In this document: positions 26,124 through 34,873 of the stretch, piece after piece
How positions within the stretch are numbered: position 1 is the first letter of the stretch
Layout of the letters: each line of letters starts with the position of its first letter
Assembly: GCA_039586575.1 (NCBI GenBank)
Contig: JBDHKD010000010.1
Coordinates: forward strand, 1-64,000
Direction of reading: 5' to 3'
Origin: G020344215 sp039586575
Lineage (GTDB): Bacteria; Gemmatimonadota; Gemmatimonadetes; Palauibacterales; KS3-K002
Length of the DNA stretch: 64,000 nucleotides
Program-made: the position numbers and the translations under genes
The notes under the pieces: model-generated
Told to the model about the DNA's origin: nothing
The model's database searches: none
What the model saw: only the letters and a program-made list of their open reading frames with translations

Positions 26124-27356
26124 ATGGTTCTTAACTACATCTGGATCGCGTTCTTTCTGATCGCTCTGGTCGTGGGGCTGGTTCGGCTGATCTTCCTCGG
26201 CGATACCGAGATCTTCACGACCATCGTTAACAGCACGTTCGAGATGGCCAGGCTCGGGTTCGAGATCTCGCTCGGCTTGACGGGAGTGCTCACGCTGTGG
26301 CTGGGTTTAATGAGGGTGGGAGAAAAGGGCGGCGCGATCGACATCCTGGCGCGGGTCGTGCGGCCGTTCTTTCACCGGCTGTTTCCGGAGGTGCCGCGGG
26401 ACCATCCGGTTCATGGGTCGATGATCATGAACTTCGCCGCCAACATGCTCGGCCTCGACAATGCGGCGACGCCGCTCGGCCTCAAGGCCATGCAGGAGCT
26501 GCAGGAGCTCAACCCCAGCGAAGACACGGCCTCCAACGCCCAGATCATGTTCCTCGTCCTCAACACCTCGGGCCTGACGCTGATCCCCATCAGTATCATG
26601 GTCTACCGCGCCCAGATGGGGGCCGCCAATCCGTCCGATATCTTCCTTCCCATCCTCTTGACTACGTTCTTCTCGACCCTGGTCGGATTGATTGCGGTCG
26701 CCGTGGTTCAGCGGATCAACCTGTTCGACAGGGTGGTCATGGCCTACCTGGTCGGCCTGACCGGGGTCGTCGCCGCCACGATCCTCTACTTCACCCGGCT
26801 CCCCCAGGAGCAAATCGAGACGGTGTCTAACGTCGTCGCCAACGTGCTCCTGTTCGGGGTCATCGCCGGCTTCATATCGTTGGCCATGCTTCGCAAGGTC
26901 AACGTCTACGAGGCTTTCATCGAGGGAGCCAAAGAGGGATTTCCCGTCGTCATCAAGATCATTCCCTATCTGGTGGCCATTCTGGTCGCTATCGGCGTGT
27001 TCCGCGCCTCCGGGACCATGGACCTCCTGGTCGTGGGCATCGAGCGGGTGTTTGCCAGCTTCGGCATCAACACCGACTTCATCGGAGCCCTGCCGACAGC
27101 CCTGATGAAGCCGCTCAGCGGCAGCGGCGCCAGAGGGATGATGGTCGACGCCATGCAGACGTATGGGGCGGACTCGTTCGTCGGCCGGCTGGCTTGCACC
27201 TTCCAAGGGGCCACCGATACGACGTTCTATATCATCGCCCTGTATTTTGGCTCGGTCGCCGTGAGAAAGACACGGCATGCCGTGACCTGTGGGCTACTTG
27301 CGGATTTGGCCGCAGTCGTTGCCGGCATCTTCATAGCGTATCTGTTCTTCCACTGA
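26124..27356 (+). CDS. SpmA/SpmB-like fused nucleoside-recognition (Gate) membrane protein
   Basis: 410 residues, about 10 membrane helices, with two Gate domains: an SpmA-like half (NFAANMLGLDNAATPLGLKAMQELQ) and an SpmB-like half (ALPTALMKPLSGSGARGMMVDAMQ, GATDTTFYIIALYFGSV). In spore formers these are separate spore-maturation proteins; fused forms are common in non-sporing Gram-negatives and are presumed transporters. Sitting 60 bases after the muropeptide-peptidase genes, it may move a peptide or amino-acid product, which is inference. Confidence 0.85.
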   Translation: MVLNYIWIAFFLIALVVGLVRLIFLGDTEIFTTIVNSTFEMARLGFEISLGLTGVLTLWLGLMRVGEKGGAIDILARVVRPFFHRLFPEVPRDHPVHGSMIMNFAANMLGLDNAATPLGLKAMQELQELNPSEDTASNAQIMFLVLNTSGLTLIPISIMVYRAQMGAANPSDIFLPILLTTFFSTLVGLIAVAVVQRINLFDRVVMAYLVGLTGVVAATILYFTRLPQEQIETVSNVVANVLLFGVIAGFISLAMLRKVNVYEAFIEGAKEGFPVVIKIIPYLVAILVAIGVFRASGTMDLLVVGIERVFASFGINTDFIGALPTALMKPLSGSGARGMMVDAMQTYGADSFVGRLACTFQGATDTTFYIIALYFGSVAVRKTRHAVTCGLLADLAAVVAGIFIAYLFFH

Positions 27357-27642
27357 ACGCCCTCGAGCCGAAGTTGTCCGAAACCCGCACGGCGAACAGG
27401 AGCCGGGGAGCTGCCACTCCGCTGAGGCGCTGCGGGCCTTGGGCGTGGGAGCGGTCGTCTGTCGCGGCCTGGGGCGACGAGCCTTCGGCCGGTTGCGCGA
27501 CATGGGCCTTCCGGTGTTCGTGACCGAGGACGAGGACACGATGAGTGTCTTGGAAGCCTACCGGGCCGGCCGTCTGTCGCGACTGACATCGGAAAGGGCG
27601 TGCCACGGCGGGCGGCATCGTCACGGGGACTCGCACCGATGA
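27337..27642 (+). pseudogene. NifX/NifB-type (dinitrogenase Fe-Mo cofactor) domain, N-terminally truncated
   Basis: The open frame after a TAG at 27334 reads RPRAEVVRNPHGEQEPGSCH, then LGVGAVVCRGLGRRAFGRLR and LPVFVTEDEDTMSVLEAYRAG, ending in a His-rich tail. This is the C-terminal two thirds of the small Fe-Mo-cofactor-binding-like domain. About 30-40 N-terminal residues and a start codon are missing; the frame runs back into the SpmA/B gene. Such domains occur in many non-diazotrophs beside MinD-like ATPases, so nitrogen fixation is not implied. Confidence 0.6.
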
Positions 27643-27965
27643 GAACGAAACCGCTGTCGGGCCTTCGCCTTGGTATCTTCGGCAAGGGAGGAGCTGGCAA
27701 GAACTTCGGCGTGCTGGTGCACGCAGGCTGGAGTAAGAAACGAGCGCTATTCTTCAACGTCCTTTCGGCGCTGTCGTTCCTGCTGGGCGGAATCGTGACG
27801 TACGCGGCGTCCTTTGAGGTCGACGTGACGTTTCTGCTCCCGCTTGCGGCTGGCAACTTCATCTACATCGCGGCGTCTGACCTGGTGCACAACCTCGAGA
27901 GGAGAGAGCGCAATGCGGCATGTGTCCAGCCTGCTTGCAGCACTGTTGATCCTGGGCGCCTGTAG
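27639..27965 (+). pseudogene. chimeric fragment: MinD/CooC-like ATPase start joined to ZIP transporter segment
   Basis: From ATG 27639 (overlapping the NifX-like stop as ATGA) the protein reads LRLGIFGKGGAGK, the P-loop of a MinD/CooC-type ATPase. It then switches without a stop to NFGVLVHAGWSKKRALFFNV and LPLAAGNFIYIAASDL, a ZIP-family metal-transporter segment. After SDLV (about 27888) the ZIP match ends, and the frame closes inside the next gene. Neither parent domain is complete, so this is the in-frame scar of at least two deletions, or an assembly join. Confidence 0.6.
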
Positions 27966-29589
27966 CGGCCAGGAGCGTCCGGCCGAGGATATCGGTCTCT
28001 CTGCCGACGTCGGCGCGGCGACCCGTGTGTCCGATCTGTCCGGGTCACCCCTGGGAACCGTGCAGCTGGTCCACTCGTGCAGCGACAAGGCCACCGCCCA
28101 TCTGGGACGAGGCCTGGCGCTGCTGCATAGCATGACCTACGAGGAGGCGGATGCCGCGTTCGCAGCGGCGGCCGAGGCCGATCCGGACTGCGCCATGGGC
28201 TACTGGGGCCAGGCGATGAGCTTCGTGCACCCGCTATGGTCGGACCCGCCCGACGAGGCCGAGTTCGAACGTGGGCTCGGCTTGCTGTTGCAGGCGCGAG
28301 CCCGAGCCAAGACCGACCGCGAGCTGGCATATGTGGAGGCCCTGGGGGGTTACTATAGCGCCGGCCGCGGCGACTCGGAGAGGCCCAATCTCGTCGCCTA
28401 CGAGGAAGGCTGGCGCGCCTTCCACGAGCAGTATCCGGACGATCCTGAGGGGACGGTCTTTTTTGCGCTCGCCCAGCTCGGCACGGTCGACCCCGGTGAC
28501 AAGACGTTCGCGAAGCAGCGGGCGGCGGGCGCGCTGGCGGAGAGCGTGTTGGCGGAGATACCCGACCACCCGGGTGCGCACCACTACGTCATCCACGCCT
28601 ACGACAACCCGGCGCTCTCGGCGCTGGCCGTGGACGTAGCGCGGAGCTACGGGCAGATCGCACCCGAGATCCCACACGCCCTGCACATGCCGACCCACAC
28701 CTTCACGCGGCTCGGCCTCTGGCAGGAGTCGATCGACTGGAACCGCCGATCGGCCGACGCGGCCTTGAAACGCCCGGTCGGCGACCAGATCTCTCTCCAT
28801 TACTTCCATGCGCTGGATTACCTGGCGTACGCGTACCTCCAGGGCGCCGAGGATCAGAGAGCCCAAGCGGTACTGAAGGAGTTGGAGAGCGTGGAGCCGC
28901 CGTACCAGGCGCATCTCGCTAGCGCCTACACCTTCGCCGCCGTTCCCGCCCGCCTCGCCCTCGAGCGGCATATGTGGGAAGCGGCGGCGGATCTGGAGCC
29001 ACGGCAGCCGAGCGCGTATCCGTGGGAGACGGCGGCTGCTATGGAGGCGATCACCTACTTCGCGCGGGCGCTGGGCGCGGCGCGTAGCGGCCGCTTCCAG
29101 CAGGGGCGAGCCGACCTCGAGACGCTGGCTGTACTCCAGGAACAGGTGGCCGCCAGGAACGCGTACTGGGGCGCCCAGGTCGAGATCCAGCGGCTAGCGG
29201 CGCTCGCCTGGTTGCAGTTCGAGGAGGGTTCCCGGGATCAGGCGCTTTCGACCATGCGCCGAGCCGCCGAGCTCGAGGCGGGCACGGAGAAGCACCCGGT
29301 GACACCGGGCGAAGTCTTGCCAGCGCGCGAGCTGCTGGGCGACATGCTGCTCGAGCGTGGACAACCGGCGGCGGCGCTCGTCGAGTACGAGGCGGCGCTC
29401 GATCGCAGCCCCAATCGGTTCAACGGCCTGTACGGCGCTGGCCGCGCCGCCGAGCTCAGCGGCGATGCGGAACGAGCCACGCGCCACTACAGGACCTTGG
29501 TCGAGATATCGGCCAACGCCGATACCGATCGCGGGCGGCTCCAGCACGCGAAAGCGTACCTGGCGGGGCAGGGGAATCCCAGCGCGTAG
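27913..29589 (+). CDS. TPR-repeat lipoprotein
   Basis: 558 residues from ATG 27913, with GAGGAGAGAGCGC upstream. Lipobox LGAC at about residue 19. Helical repeats begin with AHLGRGLALLHSMTYEEADAAF and recur to the C-terminus (LVEYEAALDRSPNRFNGLYG). The histidine-rich stretch HPGAHHYVIHAYDNP and HALHMPTHTF is conserved in a family of bacterial TPR proteins of unknown role. No catalytic assignment is possible. Confidence 0.8.
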   Translation: MRHVSSLLAALLILGACSGQERPAEDIGLSADVGAATRVSDLSGSPLGTVQLVHSCSDKATAHLGRGLALLHSMTYEEADAAFAAAAEADPDCAMGYWGQAMSFVHPLWSDPPDEAEFERGLGLLLQARARAKTDRELAYVEALGGYYSAGRGDSERPNLVAYEEGWRAFHEQYPDDPEGTVFFALAQLGTVDPGDKTFAKQRAAGALAESVLAEIPDHPGAHHYVIHAYDNPALSALAVDVARSYGQIAPEIPHALHMPTHTFTRLGLWQESIDWNRRSADAALKRPVGDQISLHYFHALDYLAYAYLQGAEDQRAQAVLKELESVEPPYQAHLASAYTFAAVPARLALERHMWEAAADLEPRQPSAYPWETAAAMEAITYFARALGAARSGRFQQGRADLETLAVLQEQVAARNAYWGAQVEIQRLAALAWLQFEEGSRDQALSTMRRAAELEAGTEKHPVTPGEVLPARELLGDMLLERGQPAAALVEYEAALDRSPNRFNGLYGAGRAAELSGDAERATRHYRTLVEISANADTDRGRLQHAKAYLAGQGNPSA

Positions 29590-29668
29590 TGCCGTTGGTC
29601 TCGGGAGTAGGCTGGTCTCCGGGCCAGCGGTCGAGACGTGCCGGAGGCGGCTTCATTGATTAACTTGC

Positions 29669-29695
29669 TTGACATTCCGGGAGAGAAGCCATAGC
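29669..29695 (+). promoter_or_regulatory. possible promoter of the sensor gene
   Basis: TTGACA at 29669-29674 is a perfect -35 hexamer. CATAGC (29690-29695) is a weak -10 at 15 bases. If used, transcription would begin near 29702, before the GTG 29723 chosen as the sensor's start and after the alternative TTG 29669. Confidence 0.25.
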
Positions 29696-29722
29696 CAACG
29701 GATTCCCCCACGGTGGTCGACG

Positions 29723-31222
29723 GTGGACCTGCGGACTAAACTCGTCTTTACACTGGTAGCGGTCTCTCTGGTCAGCATGCTGGCGCTGGGTGCCCTGGCG
29801 TACACGACCGCCGGCGATCTGTTGACGAAGAAGACGCTACGCCAGCTGAACTCGCTGGCCGAGACCAAGAAGGAAGATCTGCACAAGGTCATTATGGGCT
29901 GGCAGGATCGCGTCGCCCTGATCGCCAGCCGGACCCAACTGCGGCTCAGCCTGCGTGACTACAACGAGACCCGGAACCCCGAACAGCAGGAGCAGGTAGC
30001 ACGGATCCTCGCGGACGCGGTTGCATCATCGCGGGTTGTCGAGTCACTGGCGCTGTTCGACGCTGAAGGTGGCCTCCTCAGCTCGGCCGTCCGCGACGCC
30101 GAGCGTGAGCCGCCAACCGTGCCGGACTCACGGCTGCTGTGGGTCGGAGATACCATCGCCTTCCAAGGGGTTTTTCTCGCTGCCGATGACGAGCCGCGGG
30201 CCAGCTTCGTCGCCCCCTTGATTCTGGAGGGGCAGCGAATCGGCGTCCTACAGGTCTTGTTGGATGCCGAGGAACTGCTCGATGTGACCCAGAACTTCAT
30301 CGGGCTCGGCGAGACGGGCGAGACGATGATCGTGCTGCACGACACGGCTGGAGTTACGCGGGTGCTGCACCCGGTGCGCCAGCGAGCGACCGAGAAGCCC
30401 GGCCCGGTTAGTCCTGAGGGGCCGAGCGACCCGGCCACCTGGGCGATCGAGGGTCGCGATACGGTGATCTCGAAGGGGCTCATCGACTATCGCGGCGAGC
30501 CGGTCTGGGCGGCCACCCGCTTCCTGCCCGAAGTGAATTGGGGCGTCGTGGTGAAGTTCGACGCGGCGGAGGAGCGGTCAGACATTGTGGAGTTCCGACG
30601 TCGGCTGATGCAGCTCGGCCTCTCGCTCTCGGCCTTTGCCATCCTGCTCGGGATCATCGTGGGTCTCCGGTTCGCGCGGCCGATCAAAGATCTGGCCGGC
30701 GTGGCGAATCGGATCCGCCTCGGCGAGCTGGGTGCTCGTGCTAAGGTGTCGAGTGAAGATGAGCTCGGACTCCTGGCACGGACGTTCAATCAGATGGCGG
30801 AGGAGCTGGAGCGGCAGATGACGCTGCTGCACGAGTTTCAGAAGTACTTCGAAGTATCACTCGACATGCTGTGCATCGCCGGGACGGACGCCTACTTCAA
30901 GCGTGTCAATCCTGCGTTCGAGCGGACGTTGGGTTGGCCGACCGACGAGCTGCTGAGCCGGCCTTTCCTGGACTACGTGCACCCGGACGACCACGACAAG
31001 ACCGTCCGCGAAATCGAGAAGTTGACCGAGGGCATCCCCACCGTCTCTTTTGAGAACCGCTACCGCTGCGCCGACGGCGGCTGGAAATGGCTGCTGTGGA
31101 CGGCTCACCCCGAGCCGGATACGGGTTTGATCTACGCTATCGCTCGCGACATCACCGAGCTCAGGCAAGCGCAAGAGCGGTTGCGGGCCGTCGGCGAGCC
31201 CAAGTCCACCGATCGCGCCTAG
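29723..31222 (+). CDS. Cache-HAMP-PAS membrane sensor without a transmitter domain
   Basis: About 499 residues from GTG 29723. Membrane helix 1 (about residues 8-28), periplasmic Cache-like domain, membrane helix 2 (about 300-320), HAMP (FARPIKDLAGVANRIRLGEL), and a PAS domain with PAC tail (DMLCIAGTDAYFKRVNPAFE to YAIARDITELRQAQERL). It then ends; no HisKA, HATPase, GGDEF, EAL or methyl-accepting domain follows, although PAS-PAC tails usually lead into one. The next gene starts 2 bases later and is unrelated. Either the output domain was lost or this protein signals through a partner. Confidence 0.78.
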   Translation: MDLRTKLVFTLVAVSLVSMLALGALAYTTAGDLLTKKTLRQLNSLAETKKEDLHKVIMGWQDRVALIASRTQLRLSLRDYNETRNPEQQEQVARILADAVASSRVVESLALFDAEGGLLSSAVRDAEREPPTVPDSRLLWVGDTIAFQGVFLAADDEPRASFVAPLILEGQRIGVLQVLLDAEELLDVTQNFIGLGETGETMIVLHDTAGVTRVLHPVRQRATEKPGPVSPEGPSDPATWAIEGRDTVISKGLIDYRGEPVWAATRFLPEVNWGVVVKFDAAEERSDIVEFRRRLMQLGLSLSAFAILLGIIVGLRFARPIKDLAGVANRIRLGELGARAKVSSEDELGLLARTFNQMAEELERQMTLLHEFQKYFEVSLDMLCIAGTDAYFKRVNPAFERTLGWPTDELLSRPFLDYVHPDDHDKTVREIEKLTEGIPTVSFENRYRCADGGWKWLLWTAHPEPDTGLIYAIARDITELRQAQERLRAVGEPKSTDRA

Positions 31223-31224
31223 GC

Positions 31225-32178
31225 GTGGTCTACCTGCAACTCTTCGGTGGCCTGATCTACCTTCTCATGGGGGGTGACCTGCTGGTTCGCGGGGCGGTCG
31301 CGCTCGCGCGCCGTGCGCGAGTGTCGCCGGTGGCCATAGCCCTCAGCGTGGTCGCCTTCGGGACATCGCTGCCCGAGCTCGTGGTCACGCTTCATGCCGT
31401 GCTCGATGGCTATCCTGGCATCGCGGTCGGCAACGTCGTGGGCAGCAACATAGCGAACGCCCTGCTGGTCGTCGGTGCCCCGGCCATCCTCTACCCCCTC
31501 GCAATCACTGAAAGCACTACACGTCGCAACAGCGTCGTCATGTTCGGCGTCAGCGTGATGTTCGTGGCGCTTTGCTTCCTGGGCGATCTTGGCCGGCCCG
31601 CCGGTGTCGTCCTCCTGGTGAGTCTGGTGATCTTGGGAGGCCTCGTCGTCAGAGAGAGCGCCCGCGACCAGCGCCAGGCAGACCGCAGCTTACCGATGGA
31701 ATGGGTTTTGGGGCTACCGTCCAGAACCTGGATGATCGTGCTCTTCCTCATCGCCGGCACGATCGGACTGCCCCTGGGGGCGGGCATGCTCGTCGAGGCG
31801 GCGGTGCAGGTCGCCGAGCAGCTGCGGATCTCCGATGCCGTCGTCGGGCTGACGATCGTGGCGTTGGGCACCTCGCTGCCGGAGCTGGCGACGTGCGTGG
31901 TCGCGGCGCTGCGGCGCGAGTCGGGTGTCGCTCTTGGCACCGCGCTGGGGAGTAATGTCTTCAACATCGTGGCGATCATGGGATTAGCCGCTGTGGTGGC
32001 ACCGGCCCCGATCCGGCTGTCGGCGAATTTTCTCTCCATGGACTTGCCCGTGATGCTGGGCGCCGCCTTGTTGCTGACGATCTTGGCTTGGCGCCGCCGG
32101 CCGATCGGTCGGCTGGCTGGTATGGTGTTGGTCTTGGGTTACTGCGCTTACTTGGCGGTGCTCTTCAGTTCCGCTTGA
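31225..32178 (+). CDS. CaCA-family Na+/Ca2+ (cation) antiporter, YrbG-like
   Basis: 317 residues from GTG 31225. It has the two alpha repeats that form the ion path: VVAFGTSLPELVVTLHA with GNVVGSNIANALLVVG, and IVALGTSLPELATCVVAAL with GTALGSNVFNIVAIMG. About ten membrane helices. It exchanges Ca2+ or a similar cation for Na+ or H+ across the inner membrane. It starts 2 bases after the sensor gene, so the two are probably co-transcribed. Confidence 0.9.
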   Translation: MVYLQLFGGLIYLLMGGDLLVRGAVALARRARVSPVAIALSVVAFGTSLPELVVTLHAVLDGYPGIAVGNVVGSNIANALLVVGAPAILYPLAITESTTRRNSVVMFGVSVMFVALCFLGDLGRPAGVVLLVSLVILGGLVVRESARDQRQADRSLPMEWVLGLPSRTWMIVLFLIAGTIGLPLGAGMLVEAAVQVAEQLRISDAVVGLTIVALGTSLPELATCVVAALRRESGVALGTALGSNVFNIVAIMGLAAVVAPAPIRLSANFLSMDLPVMLGAALLLTILAWRRRPIGRLAGMVLVLGYCAYLAVLFSSA

Positions 32179-32215
32179 CACGCCGCCCCTCGGACCGTAG
32201 CAGGCATGACGCGAG

Positions 32216-33697
32216 ATGACCTGCAATAGTCGCTCAACGACTCCGCTCCTTGCAGCGGTAGCGTTGGCCGCCTGGATGGGCGGCGCGCGAATTCCGGCGG
32301 ATCCGCTGCGGCAACGCATCGTGGCGCCGCCCCGTCCAGTCTTGCCCATACCCACAGCACGCCAACTCGAGTGGCAGCGCGGGGAGTTGGCGATGTTTCT
32401 TCACTTCGGTCTCAACACGTTCGCGGATCGGGAGTGGGGGACGGGGGAAGAGGACCCCGACATCTTCGCGCCCGGCAACCTTGACGTACGGGGCTGGGCG
32501 CGCGTGGCAGGGGAGACCGGGTTCCGCACGTTGATCCTCACGGCCAAGCACCACGACGGTTTCGCGCTCTGGCCGAGTCGGTACACCGACCACTCGGTGC
32601 GGAGCAGCAGCTGGCGCCACGGTCGCGGCAACGTCGTGGGTGAGCTCGCCGCTGCCGCGCGCCGCGAGGGTATCGGGCTCGGGCTCTACCTGTCGCCGTG
32701 GGACCGGCACGAGCCGACTTACGGCGACGAACAGGCCTACAATCAGTTTTACCTGGGTCAGCTGCGCGAGCTGCTCAGTGACTACGGGCCGCTGGCCGAG
32801 GTCTGGTTCGATGGAGCGAAGGGTCCCGAGGCACAGGACATGGAGTACGACTTCGCCGCCTACTGGGCGCTGGTACGCCAGCTCCAGCCCGGGGCCGTGA
32901 TCTTCTCGGACGAGGGTCCGGACGTCCGTTGGATCGGCAACGAGCGCGGTGTCGCGGGGCCGACCAACTGGTCGCTGCTCGATCGTGCTAAGGTGAAGGT
33001 GGGGAACGCGGACCCGGCCTACCTGAACGCCGGCGACCCACAGGGGCCGGACTGGGTTCCGGGGGAATGCGATGTCTCGCTACGCGCCGGGTGGTTCTGG
33101 CACGAGAGCGAGGAGCCGAAGTCGCTGGCCGAGTTAATCGAGATCTACTTCAACTCGGTGGGCCGGAACTGCGTGCTGCTGCTCAACGTGCCGCCGAACC
33201 GGGAGGGGCGCCTGGATTCGGAGGATGTAGCACGGCTGCGGGAGTTCCGCGCGTACCTCGATGCGATCTTCGGGCGCGACGCGGCAACCCGTCAGGTGGC
33301 CACCGCCTCCAACGTGCGCGGCCGGGCCCCCGAGTACGCCGGCGAGCGGGCACTGGATGGCGACCTCGAGACGTACTGGGCGACCGACGATACAGTGCGG
33401 CGGGTGGCGCTCGAAATTGATTTGAACGTGACGGCACGCTTCAACGTGATCCGACTCCAGGAGCCGATCCAGCTCGGCCAGCGCGTGTCCGCCTATCGTC
33501 TTCAGGTCGAGCGCGAGGGTCGCTGGGAGACCGTGGTCAACGGCACGACGATCGGCCATAAGAAGCTCGACCGGATAGACACGGTGACCGCACGGCGGGT
33601 CCGGCTGCTTATCGATGGGGCGCGCGCCTGCCCGCTCATCGCCGAAGTCGGTGTGCACTTCGATCCGGGAGTTCCAGGCGGGGCCGGGGCTAGGTAG
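32216..33697 (+). CDS. alpha-L-fucosidase, GH29, with C-terminal F5/8-type domain
   Basis: 493 residues with a short signal peptide. The GH29 catalytic barrel includes MFLHFGLNTF, TAKHHDGFALWPS and the nucleophile Asp in AEVWFDGAKG. RNCVLLLNVPPNREGRLD ends the barrel. Residues from about 350 (TASNVRGRAPEYAGERALDG) form a discoidin/F5-8 type carbohydrate-binding module. It releases L-fucose from glycans, most likely in the periplasm or outside. The stop overlaps the convergent PDZ-protein gene by 8 bases. No polysaccharide-utilisation genes are adjacent. Confidence 0.88.
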   Translation: MTCNSRSTTPLLAAVALAAWMGGARIPADPLRQRIVAPPRPVLPIPTARQLEWQRGELAMFLHFGLNTFADREWGTGEEDPDIFAPGNLDVRGWARVAGETGFRTLILTAKHHDGFALWPSRYTDHSVRSSSWRHGRGNVVGELAAAARREGIGLGLYLSPWDRHEPTYGDEQAYNQFYLGQLRELLSDYGPLAEVWFDGAKGPEAQDMEYDFAAYWALVRQLQPGAVIFSDEGPDVRWIGNERGVAGPTNWSLLDRAKVKVGNADPAYLNAGDPQGPDWVPGECDVSLRAGWFWHESEEPKSLAELIEIYFNSVGRNCVLLLNVPPNREGRLDSEDVARLREFRAYLDAIFGRDAATRQVATASNVRGRAPEYAGERALDGDLETYWATDDTVRRVALEIDLNVTARFNVIRLQEPIQLGQRVSAYRLQVEREGRWETVVNGTTIGHKKLDRIDTVTARRVRLLIDGARACPLIAEVGVHFDPGVPGGAGAR

Positions 33698-34679
33698 CCC
33701 GGGCCTGCTTCCTCACCGCCAGCGCCATCGAGACGGGAATGGCGACGATGAGTAGCGGCGCGTACGCCGAGCCCGGCAGGCGGAAGCCGGAGGAGAGCGC
33801 CAGGAACAAGGACACCACGGCCACGAAAATCCCGATGAGGATCAGGCTCATCCCGGAGTCCGATAGCTCCTGACGGGGCGTCGTCACCACGGTGTGCGCG
33901 ACCGCGACCAGCGCGAGGACGCAGTAGCCCAGCATCAGGAGCATGCCCAGCGACCCGAACGTGTGGTAGAGGGTCGGATGGAAGATCAGCTCTAACACCA
34001 GGCAGGCCACGAACAGCACCCAGACCGCGTAGATGACGCCGGTGACGAGGCGGCTGGCACCGGCACGCTTGAGCCTGGGGAAGGTGAGGAAAAAGCGGAG
34101 TAAGAGGACGCTCAATAGCAACATAGCGGCGAACTGGACGTGAGACGCGACTCCGTCCCAGGTACCCAGGTAGGGCCCCGCCCCGAACGTTGCCATGCCC
34201 GCCGCCAGGCCGATGCCCGCGAGCGCCAGGGCGTGAGACGTATGAACCGAAACGAGCGGCCAAAGGCCAAACACCAGGAACGCCAGCCCGACCAGCGCCA
34301 CTCCCAGCCTCAGGTTCAGCACGCCGCGCGGCGTCGCGCCGTAGACCACACCGAGCGACAGCGGTTCGCCTTCCCGCTCCACGACCAGCCGCAGCGACTC
34401 CCCGGGCCGCCGGATCAGCGAGTGGGGCCACCGCGAATAGAGCGGCAACTCTTCCACCGGAATCCCCTCGACGCTGACCACCCGATCCCCGACCTGCAAC
34501 CCGGCCGCGCGGCCTCCACCCTCCGGCTCGACGTAATTCACTAGGTACTCGGGGCTGTAGGTGAACCCGCCCCGACCGATGTCCAGCCTCTGGAAGAAGC
34601 CAAACGTTCCCCATGCGGTAATCGCCACAGCCGCAACCAGCAGCAGCGCCCGGTGACGGTTGGTAATCGGACCGCCCAT
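33690..34679 (-). CDS. PDZ-domain membrane protein
   Basis: 329 residues from ATG 34679 (GGAGAATCAGG upstream; an in-frame ATG at 34715 is less likely). N-terminal helix, then a PDZ domain (residues ~35-115: VNYVEPEGGGRAAGLQVGD, RVVSVEGIPVEELP), then about seven membrane helices to the C-terminus. This PDZ-plus-7TM layout is the sensing half of some PDZ-type histidine kinases or phosphatases, but no output domain follows. Function unknown. Confidence 0.75.
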   Translation of the reverse strand: MGGPITNRHRALLLVAAVAITAWGTFGFFQRLDIGRGGFTYSPEYLVNYVEPEGGGRAAGLQVGDRVVSVEGIPVEELPLYSRWPHSLIRRPGESLRLVVEREGEPLSLGVVYGATPRGVLNLRLGVALVGLAFLVFGLWPLVSVHTSHALALAGIGLAAGMATFGAGPYLGTWDGVASHVQFAAMLLLSVLLLRFFLTFPRLKRAGASRLVTGVIYAVWVLFVACLVLELIFHPTLYHTFGSLGMLLMLGYCVLALVAVAHTVVTTPRQELSDSGMSLILIGIFVAVVSLFLALSSGFRLPGSAYAPLLIVAIPVSMALAVRKQARAT

Positions 34680-34819
34680 CCTGATTCTCCGGCTCGGGTT
34701 CTGGGGCTTGGACAATCTAGCGTGGCGGGGCAGTCACGGCAGCGAGAGGCCGTGTGAGGCTGGGGAAGCTGGCGAGAATCTCAGCTTGTCATGGCGTGCG
34801 GGTACGGAGTGTAAAGCGA

Positions 34820-34852
34820 GGCGGCGCGACCTCGCTGGGAAGCCGCGCCGCC
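34820..34852 (-). terminator. hairpin terminator after the secreted-protein gene
   Basis: Perfect 9-base GC-only arms, GGCGGCGCG / CGCGCCGCC, around a 15-base loop, 22 bases downstream of the stop of the minus-strand gene at 34874-35371. There is no strong U tract. Confidence 0.45.
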
Positions 34853-34873
34853 GTTAGAGACTGCCGCTCGAGA

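Noticed and set aside
27337..27642. Nitrogen-fixation involvement of the NifX-like domain
   Set aside because: The domain is truncated, no nif genes are present, and such domains occur widely outside nitrogen fixers.
33502..34614. 370-codon frame overlapping the PDZ membrane protein in another minus frame
   Set aside because: No membrane pattern or domain; the PDZ and helices are clear in the other frame.
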